The notes under the pieces were generated by a model. It had not been told where the DNA came from, made no database searches, and saw only the letters and a program-made list of their open reading frames with translations. The position numbers were made by a program, and so were the translations under genes. Positions 7,816-16,853 of a stretch of DNA of 64,000 nucleotides are shown here, piece by piece; within the stretch, counting starts at the first letter, position 1; the number at the start of each line of letters is the position of its first letter. The stretch is from Streptomyces brevispora (GTDB lineage: Bacteria; Actinomycetota; Actinomycetes; Streptomycetales; Streptomycetaceae): the NCBI RefSeq assembly GCF_007829885.1, contig NZ_VIWW01000001.1, positions 6,200,001-6,264,000 on the forward strand, written 5' to 3'.

Positions 7816-9651
7816 TCAGTCGAGGGGCACCTCGGCGCGCCAGTCCAGGTCCTCTTTCCACTCGGGCTGGTCGGACTTGTGCAGCAGGAACCCGCCGAGC
7901 GCGAGCACGTCGATGTCGGTCCGCATGAAGCAGGTGTACGCCTCGTGCGGCGTGTTCACGATCGGCTCGCCGCGGACGTTGAACGACGTGTTCACCACGA
8001 CGCTGCTGCCGGTCTCCCGCTTGAGCGCCGTGAGCAGCCGGTGGTAGCCGGGGTTGTCCCGCGGCCCGACGGTCTGCACGCGCGCCGAGTAGTCCACGTG
8101 CGTGACCGCCGGGATCACCGACCGGGCCACCTTGAGCAGGTCGATGCCGGTCAGGCCGTCATCCGTCTCGACGGCGAGCCGGGCCGCCTCCGCGACCGGC
8201 GCCACCACGAGCATGTACGGGCTGTCCTGCGGCAGGTCGAAGAAGTCCTTGGCGTCCTCGGCCAGTACGGACGGCGCGAACGGCCGGAACGACTCCCGGA
8301 ACTTGATCTTCAGATTCATGACCGACTGGGTCCGCGGATCGCGGGCGTCTCCCAGGATCGACCGCGATCCGAGCGCCCGTGGGCCGAACTCCATCCGGCC
8401 CTGGAACCAGCCCACGACCATCCCCGCGCCGATCGACTTCGCGACTTCGGCGGCCAGCTCCGCCGGCTCGAGGCGGCGGTGCGGGATGCCGGCGGCGGTC
8501 AGGTAGGCCGCGATCCGGTCGTCGTCGTACTCCGGTCCGAGCAGCGCCCCGGACATCGCGTCGCGTCCGGTCCCGACGTGGGCGCGCCCGGCGCCCCGAT
8601 CCATCGCGACGGCGAGGGCCGCGCCCAGCGCACCGCCGGCGTCGCCGGCCGCCGGCTGGATCCAGACCTCGTCGAACAGCGCGTCGGCGACGATCCTTCC
8701 GTTCGCCACGCAGTTCAGGGCTACGCCACCGGCCAGGCACAGCCGCGACTCGCCGGTCAGTTCGCGCGCCGTCCGCGCGAGCTTGAGGACGACCTCCTCG
8801 GTGACCAGCTGCACGGACGCGGCCAGGTCGAACTCCCGCCGGGTCAGCTCGCCCTCGGGCTCGCGGCGTGGACCGCCGAACAGCTTCTCGAATCCGCGAC
8901 CGGTCATCACCTGACCGCGCAGGAACTCGAAGTAGCGCATGTTCAGGCGGAACGACCCGTCCGGCTTGACATCGATCAGCCGCTCGCGGATCAGGTCGGC
9001 ATACCGCGGTTCGCCGTAGGGCGCCAGGCCCATCAGCTTGTACTCGCCGGAGTCCACCTTGAATCCGCAGAAGTAGGTGAAGGCCGAGTAGAGCAGGCCG
9101 AGCGAGTGCGGGAAGCGGATCTCGGCCATCGGCTTCAGCCGGGTGCCCTGCCCGTGCCAGACCGAGGTGGTCGCCCACTCGCCGACACCGTCGATGCACA
9201 GCACGGCCGCAGATTCGTACGGGCCGGCGAAGAACGCCGACGCGGCGTGCGACTCGTGGTGCCGCCGGCACATGATCTCCGGTACGCGTCCGCGGTCCAG
9301 GCCCTCGAGCTCGCGACGGACCACGTCGGTGATCCGTCGCTTCGACGACCACCAGTCGGGCAGGGTGTCGCGGAACGAGGCGAGCCCGAACGGGACCGCG
9401 CCGAGATAGGTCGCCAGGACGCGGCGGAACTTGAGCGCCGGGTCCTCGTAGTAGGCGATCGCCGACACGTCCGCGAGCGTGGCGCCTACCTCGTCCAGGC
9501 AGTAGGCGGCAGCGTGGGCCGGGAACGAGGAGTCGTGGCGGCGACGGGTGAAGCGCTCCTCCTGCGCGGCCGCCACCGGGCGGCCGTCGGACACCAGCGC
9601 CGCGGAACTGTCGTGGTAATACGCGGAGATACCGAGAACCAGGTCAGACAT
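7816..9651 (-). CDS. Carbamoyltransferase (NodU/CmcH/TobZ family)
   Basis: The 611-aa protein has the family's start (LGISAYYHDSSAALV), a metal-site HHESHAASAF, a DGVGEWATTS segment, LAGGVALNCVANGR, and GPRALGSRSILGDARD. These enzymes move a carbamoyl group from carbamoyl phosphate, through carbamoyl-AMP, to a hydroxyl on a natural product. Its start overlaps the end of the di-iron gene by 8 nt, so it is part of the same operon. A second, divergent member is at 17053, implying two carbamoylation steps or one related reaction. Confidence 0.92.
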   Translation of the reverse strand: MSDLVLGISAYYHDSSAALVSDGRPVAAAQEERFTRRRHDSSFPAHAAAYCLDEVGATLADVSAIAYYEDPALKFRRVLATYLGAVPFGLASFRDTLPDWWSSKRRITDVVRRELEGLDRGRVPEIMCRRHHESHAASAFFAGPYESAAVLCIDGVGEWATTSVWHGQGTRLKPMAEIRFPHSLGLLYSAFTYFCGFKVDSGEYKLMGLAPYGEPRYADLIRERLIDVKPDGSFRLNMRYFEFLRGQVMTGRGFEKLFGGPRREPEGELTRREFDLAASVQLVTEEVVLKLARTARELTGESRLCLAGGVALNCVANGRIVADALFDEVWIQPAAGDAGGALGAALAVAMDRGAGRAHVGTGRDAMSGALLGPEYDDDRIAAYLTAAGIPHRRLEPAELAAEVAKSIGAGMVVGWFQGRMEFGPRALGSRSILGDARDPRTQSVMNLKIKFRESFRPFAPSVLAEDAKDFFDLPQDSPYMLVVAPVAEAARLAVETDDGLTGIDLLKVARSVIPAVTHVDYSARVQTVGPRDNPGYHRLLTALKRETGSSVVVNTSFNVRGEPIVNTPHEAYTCFMRTDIDVLALGGFLLHKSDQPEWKEDLDWRAEVPLD

Positions 9652-11758
9652 GTGCGGAAGCCTCCACTCGGGCGCGACGAGCCGCGTTGCGGGCCCAGAA
9701 TCCGGATGGCGGGTTCAGCGAGCGGTACCCGGTCCGGATCCGGTCCCACGCGTCCGTTCGAGCCGCCGGCGCCTGCTGCGCCAGATAGCCGTCAACGGCG
9801 TCCGCCGCCCACGCGGAGTGCCCGGTCGCGACATTGTCGATGGTGTTGTGGACGTCGACGAACGCGGTGCTGAAGCCGTACTGCTCGAGTGCCTGCCGGC
9901 CGCGGCGATAGCTGCCGCCGACACCGGACAGTTCCATGGCCAGATTCAGGCCGAGGATCTCCGGTTCGAACGTGAGCGGGAACCTGCCGATCGCCAGCCA
10001 GTACACCGGCAGTTCGAACGACGGGTCCCGGAAGGCCGGCCAGGCGGCGAACTCCGGCGACCGGGTCGGTGGCAGGTCGATGCCCATCTCCCGCAACACG
10101 GCGCGGTAGATCAGCGGATGGTTCAGTTTCGGCTCGCCGTTGCCCAGCTCGTCCCAGTAGGTCTCGAACAGGAAGTGGCCGCGCTCGGCTGAGGCGAGCT
10201 GATAGTCGGTGTGACCGGCCAGCCAGGCACCGTCGATCAGGGTGAGCGGTGCCAGTTGCAGCGTCGAGTCGATGAGCTCGGCGCGGTCCGGCAGGGGAGA
10301 GTCCGAGCCGGCCTGGAACTCGCTGTTGTGCAGGTCGTGCTGGTCGAGCAGCCAGGGCCGCAGGCCGTCCGCCGGCGGCTCGGCCGGCAGCGACCGGGCG
10401 GCCGGCTTCATGCCGTGGCGGGAGCGGGCCAGCCACCCCTCGACGTAGCGCAGCGCATACCGCCGGGTGGCCGGCTTGATCGTGCGCCGCAACAGCCGGG
10501 TGTACGCCTCCCGCAGATCGGCGGGAGCGGCGCCGGTGTCGCCCGCAGTGTCCGGAGCCGGCCGGAACCCGATGCTCCGGGGCTGGTGTGCGGCCGGCCG
10601 CAGCCGCGCGCGCTCGGCCGGATCGGCCGGCAGCGCATCGATCCACCGATTGATGACGTCCAGGTCGGCGTCGGGGAACACCCGGAACATCCGGCCGCTC
10701 TCCGACACCAGTTCGCCGGTGAGCCGGCTCGCCCCGGACCGGCCCGGCCGCACGAGGCGGCTGTCGGCGAGCGCCGCCAGGAACGGAGCCGGGTCGGTAC
10801 GGGCCTCGGCGAGCCACTGCTTCAGCGGCCGCCCGCGCATGACGAACCGGTCGTGATAGGCCGACGCCTCGCGGGCCCGGGAACGCATCAGCTCGGCCAT
10901 CTCGAAGGACGGGTCGCGAGCGGCGTCGAGCTCCCGGTACACCTCGTCGCTCCAGCGGCGCAGGGCGGCGAACGCCCAGGCGAAGCCGCGCTCGATCGCC
11001 GTCGTTCCGGCCGGGCCGACCGCCTCGGTGAACGCGGCCGCCACGGCTCGTGCGTCGTCGAGCGCCGGCGCGAGGCCCGGCCCGCGCGCGCGGCCCGGGT
11101 CCAGCGCCGCCCAGTCCACCGCCTCCGGACGCCGGGTCCGGACGCCGGCGAGCGGGGGCGGCAGCCCGACGGCACGCGAGCAGAGATCAAGACCGATGAT
11201 CTCGCCCCGGTACGCGTCCGGACGCCGGCTCATCGTCAGCGCGAGCGCCGGCAGGTAGAAGGAGGGGTCGGCGATCCGGCGGTCGTGTGCCAGGCGGGCG
11301 GCCGGGCGCGCGTGCACGGCCACCCGGACGTGCCGCATCAGGGCGAGGTACGCGTCGCCCCGGGACGCGCCCGGATGCCCGGCGCCGACATCGGCCGCGA
11401 ACAGCGCGAGCGCCCGCAGGGTGACCGGTTCCTCGGCGTTGCCCGGCTCGCTCATCCATTGCAGCCAGGCGCCTGTCGTCGAGGCCAGCGGCGCGCAGGC
11501 GAGCACCGCCCGGCGGACGAGCACGTCCGCACAGCCCTGGCGCTCCGCGGTGGCGAACAGCGTGGTGAAGCGCGCCCGTTCGGCGTCGGCCCAGGCGGCG
11601 GCCGCCGGGAGACCGCACCGCGGATCGCCTTCGTGGCCGGCCCGATCCAGCTCGTCGGCGATCGCGGGCCGCAGCGTGTCGGGCAGCGGAGTGTCCTCCG
11701 GCTCGCACGCCCGCGCGAACACCGTCCGGACCGCCAACGTCAGCCCGTCGTCACCCAT
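9644..11758 (-). CDS. Two-lobed haem-oxygenase-like di-iron oxidase
   Basis: The C-terminal half (about residues 440-690 of 704) matches iron-containing redox enzymes of the haem-oxygenase-like fold: FETYWDELGNGE, LNHPLIYRA, PEILGLNLAMEL and FVDVHNTIDN, which carry Glu, His and Asp ligands. Relatives such as SznF, HrmI and BelK oxidise amino acid nitrogen. The N-terminal half repeats the theme weakly (FYLPALALTMSRR...GEIIGLDL versus FELPVYWLAIGRF...EILGLNL), suggesting an old duplication with one lobe lacking most ligands. I chose ATG 11758; it follows the stop of a 29-residue ORF by 7 nt. The substrate is unknown; N-oxygenation is a guess from relatives. Confidence 0.78.
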   Translation of the reverse strand: MGDDGLTLAVRTVFARACEPEDTPLPDTLRPAIADELDRAGHEGDPRCGLPAAAAWADAERARFTTLFATAERQGCADVLVRRAVLACAPLASTTGAWLQWMSEPGNAEEPVTLRALALFAADVGAGHPGASRGDAYLALMRHVRVAVHARPAARLAHDRRIADPSFYLPALALTMSRRPDAYRGEIIGLDLCSRAVGLPPPLAGVRTRRPEAVDWAALDPGRARGPGLAPALDDARAVAAAFTEAVGPAGTTAIERGFAWAFAALRRWSDEVYRELDAARDPSFEMAELMRSRAREASAYHDRFVMRGRPLKQWLAEARTDPAPFLAALADSRLVRPGRSGASRLTGELVSESGRMFRVFPDADLDVINRWIDALPADPAERARLRPAAHQPRSIGFRPAPDTAGDTGAAPADLREAYTRLLRRTIKPATRRYALRYVEGWLARSRHGMKPAARSLPAEPPADGLRPWLLDQHDLHNSEFQAGSDSPLPDRAELIDSTLQLAPLTLIDGAWLAGHTDYQLASAERGHFLFETYWDELGNGEPKLNHPLIYRAVLREMGIDLPPTRSPEFAAWPAFRDPSFELPVYWLAIGRFPLTFEPEILGLNLAMELSGVGGSYRRGRQALEQYGFSTAFVDVHNTIDNVATGHSAWAADAVDGYLAQQAPAARTDAWDRIRTGYRSLNPPSGFWARNAARRARVEASAHV

Positions 11759-11765
11759 CGCCTGA

Positions 11766-11855
11766 TCAGAACATCGGGTAGATGGAGGCATCGGCCTTCG
11801 CCTTCTTCTTGCGGCGGCCGAACAACCTGGCCATCACCGCACGCAGGAACGACAT
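11766..11855 (-). CDS. 29-residue peptide, upstream and close to the di-iron enzyme gene
   Basis: An ORF begins at ATG 11855 with a strong RBS (GAGGTGA, 7 nt spacing) and ends 7 nt before the di-iron enzyme start. The peptide has a hydrophobic start, a basic cluster GRRKKKAKA and the C-terminal ADASIYPMF. Spacing and RBS are those of a real, coupled gene. It could be a small partner protein, a leader for translational coupling, or a peptide substrate of its neighbours. I do not recognise a family. Confidence 0.6.
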   Translation of the reverse strand: MSFLRAVMARLFGRRKKKAKADASIYPMF

Positions 11856-11896
11856 GGAGAAGTCACCTCAGTTCACTTCGGGTCGACATCCGGACC

Positions 11897-12934
11897 TCAC
11901 GTCAGCTCGAGGCTTTCGGCCAGCACCTGCGCGACGACGTCATTGCCCTCGTCGGTGTAATGTCCGCGGTCGACGAAGAGCCAGTCCGAGGGCTTCGCCA
12001 CCGCGGCGAGCCGGGAGAGCGTGTCGACGAAGGGGACGCCCTTGCGCGCGCAGGCCTCGCCGAGGGCCTCGGCATACGCGGCGCCCGTCGCGATGCTGCC
12101 GACGTCGCCGTAGCGCTCCTCCCAGGTCCCGTAGTCGGAGAGCTTGTCGAACTCGTCGAAGAGCAGCTTCTCCTGCGGCGCCGGTGTCTCCCGCAGCCAG
12201 GTCGCCAGCGGCTGGAGCGCGAAGCTCACCCGGGCGCCGGTCGCGGCAGCCATCACGAGCCAGCTGTCGAGGTTCCGCAGCGTGACGTCGACCGCCGACC
12301 GGATCATTCCGGCCGTCGTCGGGCGGGCTGCTGACGGCGTGACCTTCTGCGACGACGGCCTCGGGCCGGTCCGCCACTGCTTGGTCCTGGCCGGCTTGGC
12401 GTACCGCGCGCGCAGCTCCTGCATCTTCTCGAAGTACTCGTTGCAGAAGAAGAACGGCTCCTGGCCGCCGACGTCCATCCCGGTGAGCTGTCCCATGACC
12501 AGCGTGTTGAAGCCGCTGATGATGACGATCTCGTCGATCGGCGGCAGCAGGTGCCGGTGGAGCATGAACAGCAGCAACTCCTGGGTGGAGTTGAGGTACG
12601 GGGCGCCGAAGGTGAACCACGGTTTGCTCGGCGCGTGCTGCGACCAGAGCCGGGAGGCGATCGTGGCCCTGTCGTCGGTGGCGCCGTAACCCAGCGACAC
12701 CGAACCGCCCACGAGCAGCCGGACCGGCCCGCCGAGCCGGTCGCCGCCGACGGACCCCGGCCCGTCCGGACCGTGCGAGACGCGGAAGCCGCACCGGTCC
12801 GTGTTGATGGCCGCCGATCGGAAGTTCGGCCTGTTGAAGTACATCAGATAGGGGAGATACCTCATCTCCCCGCGGTCCAGGAAATCGTGATAGTCGGAAA
12901 GTTGAGGCGTCAACAGCTCGGTTTGCCGCACCAT
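11897..12934 (-). CDS. SGNH-hydrolase-like protein
   Basis: The 345-aa protein has a GGSVSLGYGATDD segment early, in the place of the GDS nucleophile block, and FVDRGHYTDEGND near the end, like the Asp-x-x-His block of SGNH esterases and acyltransferases. It has no clear signal peptide from the chosen start (ATG 12934, GGAGG 7 nt upstream), so it probably acts in the cytoplasm. It is the first gene of the minus-strand operon that continues through the small peptide, di-iron enzyme and carbamoyltransferase. Transfer or removal of an acyl group is possible. Confidence 0.65.
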   Translation of the reverse strand: MVRQTELLTPQLSDYHDFLDRGEMRYLPYLMYFNRPNFRSAAINTDRCGFRVSHGPDGPGSVGGDRLGGPVRLLVGGSVSLGYGATDDRATIASRLWSQHAPSKPWFTFGAPYLNSTQELLLFMLHRHLLPPIDEIVIISGFNTLVMGQLTGMDVGGQEPFFFCNEYFEKMQELRARYAKPARTKQWRTGPRPSSQKVTPSAARPTTAGMIRSAVDVTLRNLDSWLVMAAATGARVSFALQPLATWLRETPAPQEKLLFDEFDKLSDYGTWEERYGDVGSIATGAAYAEALGEACARKGVPFVDTLSRLAAVAKPSDWLFVDRGHYTDEGNDVVAQVLAESLELT

Positions 12935-13104
12935 AAGACGACCTCCGTTCGCCAGCATGTGGCCCTGCGGCCGGATTCCCTTCGAGCAACCTAATGCCGC
13001 GCCGACGAGGCGGCGTGTCCCGTAAAAGGGCTGCGGGCCGCCGGTCGGTTTTCGGGCCCCGAAGCCAACGGCCCGACATGCTAGCCTCGGCTCGATTCGT
13101 ATGA

Positions 13105-13122
13105 GGAACGATGCGTCGTTCC
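13105..13122. promoter_or_regulatory. Inverted repeat in the divergent promoter region
   Basis: A perfect 7-bp inverted repeat (ggaacga/tcgttcc, 4-nt centre) lies 18 bp before the acetyltransferase start in the 206-bp region between divergent genes (SGNH operon and acetyltransferase). It may be an operator for either side. The regulator is unknown. Confidence 0.4.
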
Positions 13123-13140
13123 GTCCGACGCGGAGGCGTG

Positions 13141-13632
13141 ATGACTGACAGTGCGGCCCGGGACATCTCGCTGCGGCCTCTGACCGAGGACGACATCCCG
13201 GCACTCTTCGAGATCCAACTCGACGAGTCAGCACAGCACTTGGCGGCCTTCACCGATACCAGGACCGCCCGCGACGCCGAGGCCTTCGGGAAGAAGTACC
13301 GGAAGATCCTGGCCGACGACGCGATCGTCAACAGGGTCATCGAGATCCACGGCGAGGTCGTCGGCAGCGTGGCCACCTTCCCGATCGAGGGCGACACGGA
13401 GCTCACCTACTGGATCCGCAAGGACTGGTGGGGCCGGGGCGTGGCCACCGCGGCCGTCGCGGCGCTGCTCGACGAGGTGACGGAGCGGCCGATCCACGCC
13501 CGGGCCGTGGAGGACAACTCCGGATCCGTCCGGGTACTGGAACGCAACGCGTTCGTCCGAATCGGCAGCGAGGACTCGTTCGCTCCCGGCCGCCAGGCCA
13601 CCGTCACCGAGCTGATCTTCAAGCTGGCCTGA
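13141..13632 (+). CDS. GNAT N-acetyltransferase
   Basis: The 163-aa protein has the RimJ/RimL-type GNAT pattern: LRPLTEDDIPALFEIQ at the start, WIRKDWWGRGVATAAVAAL as the acetyl-CoA loop, and ARAVEDNSGSVRVLERNAF. It transfers acetyl from acetyl-CoA to an amine. ATG 13141 follows GGAGG at 4 nt; the longer ORF from 13111 has no RBS. It stands alone between the divergent region and a terminator. Self-protection by acetylating the product is one possibility; a general stress role is another. Confidence 0.85.
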   Translation: MTDSAARDISLRPLTEDDIPALFEIQLDESAQHLAAFTDTRTARDAEAFGKKYRKILADDAIVNRVIEIHGEVVGSVATFPIEGDTELTYWIRKDWWGRGVATAAVAALLDEVTERPIHARAVEDNSGSVRVLERNAFVRIGSEDSFAPGRQATVTELIFKLA

Positions 13633-14086
13633 CGGCCACGCGCTCCGGCGTGCATCCGCACGGACCGGGCCGGGACAAGGACAACTACGCGCCGCACGGT
13701 CCGACGACCGTGCGGCGCACCGCTGTTCGCACACATTTCTCCCAACCCAAATGCCGATTGGGAACAGTTGGACGCCGGGCGCGGCACTGTGACCCTTCGA
13801 AGTCGGACGCGCCCTCCGGGGCCAGAAGCCGGTTCGCATCCTTGAGCATGCTCGCGGAGCTCGAGCCGCGAGCCCCCATGCCCGGGCCGGCTCCGGCCGA
13901 GTGACCGCTCCACTTCGATGAGCGGACATCGTTGACAGTTCCGGCCATGGCTAGCGTCGTCGCCGTATCCCGGTCTCCGTAACAACCCGTGGCCCGAATT
14001 ACCGACGTATACGCATGTGCTCCGGGAACCACTGCTTCGGTGCATCGTCGGGCGGGTCCGCCACGCGTACGAAAGGTGCTGGTGAA
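13633..14086. other. Intergenic region upstream of the second desaturase-like gene
   Basis: About 450 bp without a gene I can support. It holds a terminator hairpin (13689-13718), a near-palindrome at 13850-13873 and a TTGACA box near 13930 with no convincing -10. The promoter for the long plus-strand operon starting at 14087 should lie here. Confidence 0.5.
13689..13718 (+). terminator. Hairpin terminator after the acetyltransferase gene
   Basis: A perfect inverted repeat with 12-bp GC-rich arms (13689-13700, 13707-13718) and a 6-nt loop lies 57 bp after the acetyltransferase stop. Confidence 0.7.
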
Positions 14087-15052
14087 ATGGTCGACGCCAA
14101 ACCGCGACAGTTCTGGCGCAATGGCCCGGCCGACTCCGCCCTGCTCGCAATCACTCTGACCCAGTTCGCCGGCACGATCGCGCTGGCCGCGCTGACACCG
14201 GACGGCCTGTGGCCGCGGCTCGCCTCCGCGGCCCTGGTCACGCTGATGATGACGTACTCGATCATCGTGGTCACGCACCTGTTCGTCCATCAGCCCTGGT
14301 TCACCGACAACCGCCTGAACTCCGTGTTGTCGACAGTGAGTTCCGCGAACATCGCGCAGTCGGTGGCGGGCTACCACCTGACGCACGTCCGCAACCACCA
14401 CCGGTACAACAACGACCGCAAGCGCGACGGAACCACCGCCGACATCACCTCCACCTACCGCTACAGCCGCGACGACGGGCACGCCCCGCTGTGGTGGTAC
14501 CTGGTCCGCGGCCTGGCCTCCTCGGCTCAGGAGTGGGTGGTCACCTGGACGACGCTGCTCCGGGGGTGCGCGGTCGGCCGGCGGGAGACCACGCTGCTGG
14601 AACTGGCCGCCCGCAACCCGATCCGCCGCACCGCCGAACTCGCCCAGGTCAGGTACGACCGGCTCGGGCAGCTCGCGTTCACGGTGCTGCTGGCCGTCCT
14701 GTCCTGGCAGTGGACCCTGCTGTGCTACCTGCCCTCGGTGGCGCTCGCGTTCACCTTGGTCAACGTCCAGAACTACTACCGGCACTTCGGCGCGGAGCCG
14801 GAGAGCCAGTACGCGAACTCGGTGAGCCACTACGGCCGGCTGTACAACCTGCTGACCTTCAACGACGGCTACCACCAGGAGCACCACCTGCGCCCCGCGA
14901 CGCACTGGAGCCGGTTGCCCGAGGTCGCCGAGCAGTACCAGGAACGGTTGGACGAAGCCGGTCGCGTGGTCTCCCCGGTGCCGGCCCTGGTCGGCTTCCT
15001 GGACACGGGGCGTGTCGGCCGGCGCCCGCCAGCGGCACCGCCCGTCGGATGA
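14087..15052 (+). CDS. Second membrane desaturase/hydroxylase-like enzyme
   Basis: The 321-aa protein has hydrophobic helices and histidine motifs HLFVH, HLTHVRNHH and HQEHH, as in AlkB/fatty acid desaturase-type di-iron enzymes. The spacing differs from the enzyme at 5410, so the two are not recent copies. ATG 14087 is preceded by AAAGGTG. It leads the operon that continues with the ornithine hydroxylase-like gene after 31 bp. The substrate is unknown; the setting suggests oxidation of a precursor or of a carrier-bound intermediate. Confidence 0.78.
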   Translation: MVDAKPRQFWRNGPADSALLAITLTQFAGTIALAALTPDGLWPRLASAALVTLMMTYSIIVVTHLFVHQPWFTDNRLNSVLSTVSSANIAQSVAGYHLTHVRNHHRYNNDRKRDGTTADITSTYRYSRDDGHAPLWWYLVRGLASSAQEWVVTWTTLLRGCAVGRRETTLLELAARNPIRRTAELAQVRYDRLGQLAFTVLLAVLSWQWTLLCYLPSVALAFTLVNVQNYYRHFGAEPESQYANSVSHYGRLYNLLTFNDGYHQEHHLRPATHWSRLPEVAEQYQERLDEAGRVVSPVPALVGFLDTGRVGRRPPAAPPVG

Positions 15053-15083
15053 GCCGGTACGTCGTCGAGGAAGGAGCCAGTAC

Positions 15084-16853
15084 GTGAAGGATCTCGGCAC
15101 GCGGGACGAACCCTACGATGTGATCGGTCTCGGTTTCGGACCGTCGAACATCGCGCTAGCGATCGCCTCCCAGGAGATCGCCCCCGATCGCAGCTGCCTG
15201 TTCTTGGAGCGCTCGCCGGACGTCTGCTGGCACGAGGGCATGCTCATCGACGGGGCCCGCATGCAGATCTCGTTCCTCAAGGACCTGGTGTCCCTGCGCA
15301 ATCTCGCCAGCCCGTTCACCTTCCTCGCGTACCAGAAGGCCAAGGGGAGGCTGGAGAAGTTCGTCAACCTCTCCGAGTTCCGGCCGACCCGGCTGGAGTT
15401 CCAGGACTATCTGCGGTGGGTCGGCGGTCAGTTCGCCGGCATGGTGCGGTACCGCTGCGCGGTCACCGCGGTCTCCCCGGTCCGCGACGACGACGGCACG
15501 CTGTCGCTGCTGCGGGTGACGGCCACCGACACCGCCACCGGTGAGGTGGTCGAGTACCACGCCCGTAACGTGGTGCACGCGCTCGGCGGCGTGCCCATGG
15601 TGCCCGCCGGGGTGGCGACCGGCCCGGCCGTGGTGCACTCCAGCAAGTTCCTGTCCCAGTTCCCGGGCACCTTCACCGCCCAGGACCGGGAGTGGGAGTT
15701 CGCGGTCGCCGGGGACGGGCAGAGCGCGGGCGAGATCACCCACTATCTGCTGGACCGCTACCGCAACGCCCGCGTCCACCTGGTCCTGCCCGGGTACTCG
15801 CTGCGCGCCACCGACAACAACCCGTTCGCCAACGAGCAGTTCTTCGAGGCCAACGCCGACGAGTTCTACTCCCGCAGCGAGGAGAACCGGCGCGACTACG
15901 CAGCCCGCCTGCGCAACACCAACTACGGCGTGGTGGAGGCGGGTTTCCTCGACGGCCTGTACCGACTGGTCTACGCGGACGAGGTACGCGGCCGGACCCG
16001 GCTGGTGGTGCACGACGGCTCCCGGCTGACCTCGGCCGACCCGGACGGCGCGGGGGTCCGGATCGGCGTGCACAGCCGCTTCGGCGCCGGATCCCACGAG
16101 TTGCGCACGGACGGGCTGGTGCTGGCCACCGGATACCGGCGGGTCCTGGACGCGCAGATGTACCGGGACGTCCTGCCGTACCTCGAAATCGACGACAACG
16201 GCAGGCCCGTGGTCTCCCAGGACCACCGGGCGCGTTCCACCGAGGAGCTGACCTGCGGGCTGTACGTGCAGGGCCTCGCCGAGACGACGCACGGGCTCGG
16301 CGACACGCTGCTGTCGCTGCTGCCGTTCCGGTCCAAGCAGATCATCACGGCCATCGCGAAGGACGGCGGCTCGATGGCGCGGGCGTTCCCGGCCGCGCAG
16401 GACGACTCCGAGGCCATGGTCGCGCAGATCCAGCGGTGTGGTTCCGGCACCGTGGTCAGTGCCGGGCCTTCGGAGTTCCCGGTCGTGACCCGGCTGCCGC
16501 TGATCCTGGATCGCACCCGCGGCCGGCAGGGCGTGCTGTTCGGAGTGCTGGACCGCACGGATCCGATGCCGCTGAGCGACGGCGGCAAGGTGCTGGCGGT
16601 GTTCGACCCGGACCCGGCATCGGCCCGGCCACCGGCCGGCAGGCCGATGTCGGTCAACGTCCGCGGGCGGGTCCGGCTGGTGAGCGACCAGGACAGGATC
16701 ACCGCGCACCTGGCCCGGTTCGACCCGGCGGCGTCGGCCGATCCGCCGGGCGCCACCGTCGGAATCGAGATCGAGATCGAGATGCTGTCCGGTCGCGTCC
16801 ACTCGTCCCAGGAACTGCGCGCCGTCCGAACCGAGAACGAGGGGCAGTCATGA
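15084..16853 (+). CDS. L-ornithine/L-lysine N-hydroxylase fused to a split-barrel domain
   Basis: Residues 10-440 form a flavin N-monooxygenase of the SidA/PvdA/KtzI type: FAD motif GLGFGPSNIALA, the WHEGMLIDGARMQISFLKDL block, NADPH motif GDGQSAGE near residue 211, TDNNPFANEQFF and LATGY. Such enzymes N-hydroxylate ornithine, the first step to piperazate. Residues about 445-589 are extra: TRLPLILD...GVLFGVLDR...VNVRGRVRLV lines up by eye with the PaiB/KtzT protein at 34915 (SRLPALVA...GTELFGHLNR...VHVCGRIQLI). A fused second piperazate-synthase-like or flavin-reductase-like module is plausible. GTG 15084 has AAGGAG 7 nt upstream. The stop overlaps the mbtH start. Confidence 0.85.
   Translation: MKDLGTRDEPYDVIGLGFGPSNIALAIASQEIAPDRSCLFLERSPDVCWHEGMLIDGARMQISFLKDLVSLRNLASPFTFLAYQKAKGRLEKFVNLSEFRPTRLEFQDYLRWVGGQFAGMVRYRCAVTAVSPVRDDDGTLSLLRVTATDTATGEVVEYHARNVVHALGGVPMVPAGVATGPAVVHSSKFLSQFPGTFTAQDREWEFAVAGDGQSAGEITHYLLDRYRNARVHLVLPGYSLRATDNNPFANEQFFEANADEFYSRSEENRRDYAARLRNTNYGVVEAGFLDGLYRLVYADEVRGRTRLVVHDGSRLTSADPDGAGVRIGVHSRFGAGSHELRTDGLVLATGYRRVLDAQMYRDVLPYLEIDDNGRPVVSQDHRARSTEELTCGLYVQGLAETTHGLGDTLLSLLPFRSKQIITAIAKDGGSMARAFPAAQDDSEAMVAQIQRCGSGTVVSAGPSEFPVVTRLPLILDRTRGRQGVLFGVLDRTDPMPLSDGGKVLAVFDPDPASARPPAGRPMSVNVRGRVRLVSDQDRITAHLARFDPAASADPPGATVGIEIEIEMLSGRVHSSQELRAVRTENEGQS

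Noticed and set aside
7507..9873. 788-aa plus-strand ORF over the carbamoyltransferase
   Set aside because: The minus strand encodes a full carbamoyltransferase; the plus frame is a shadow.
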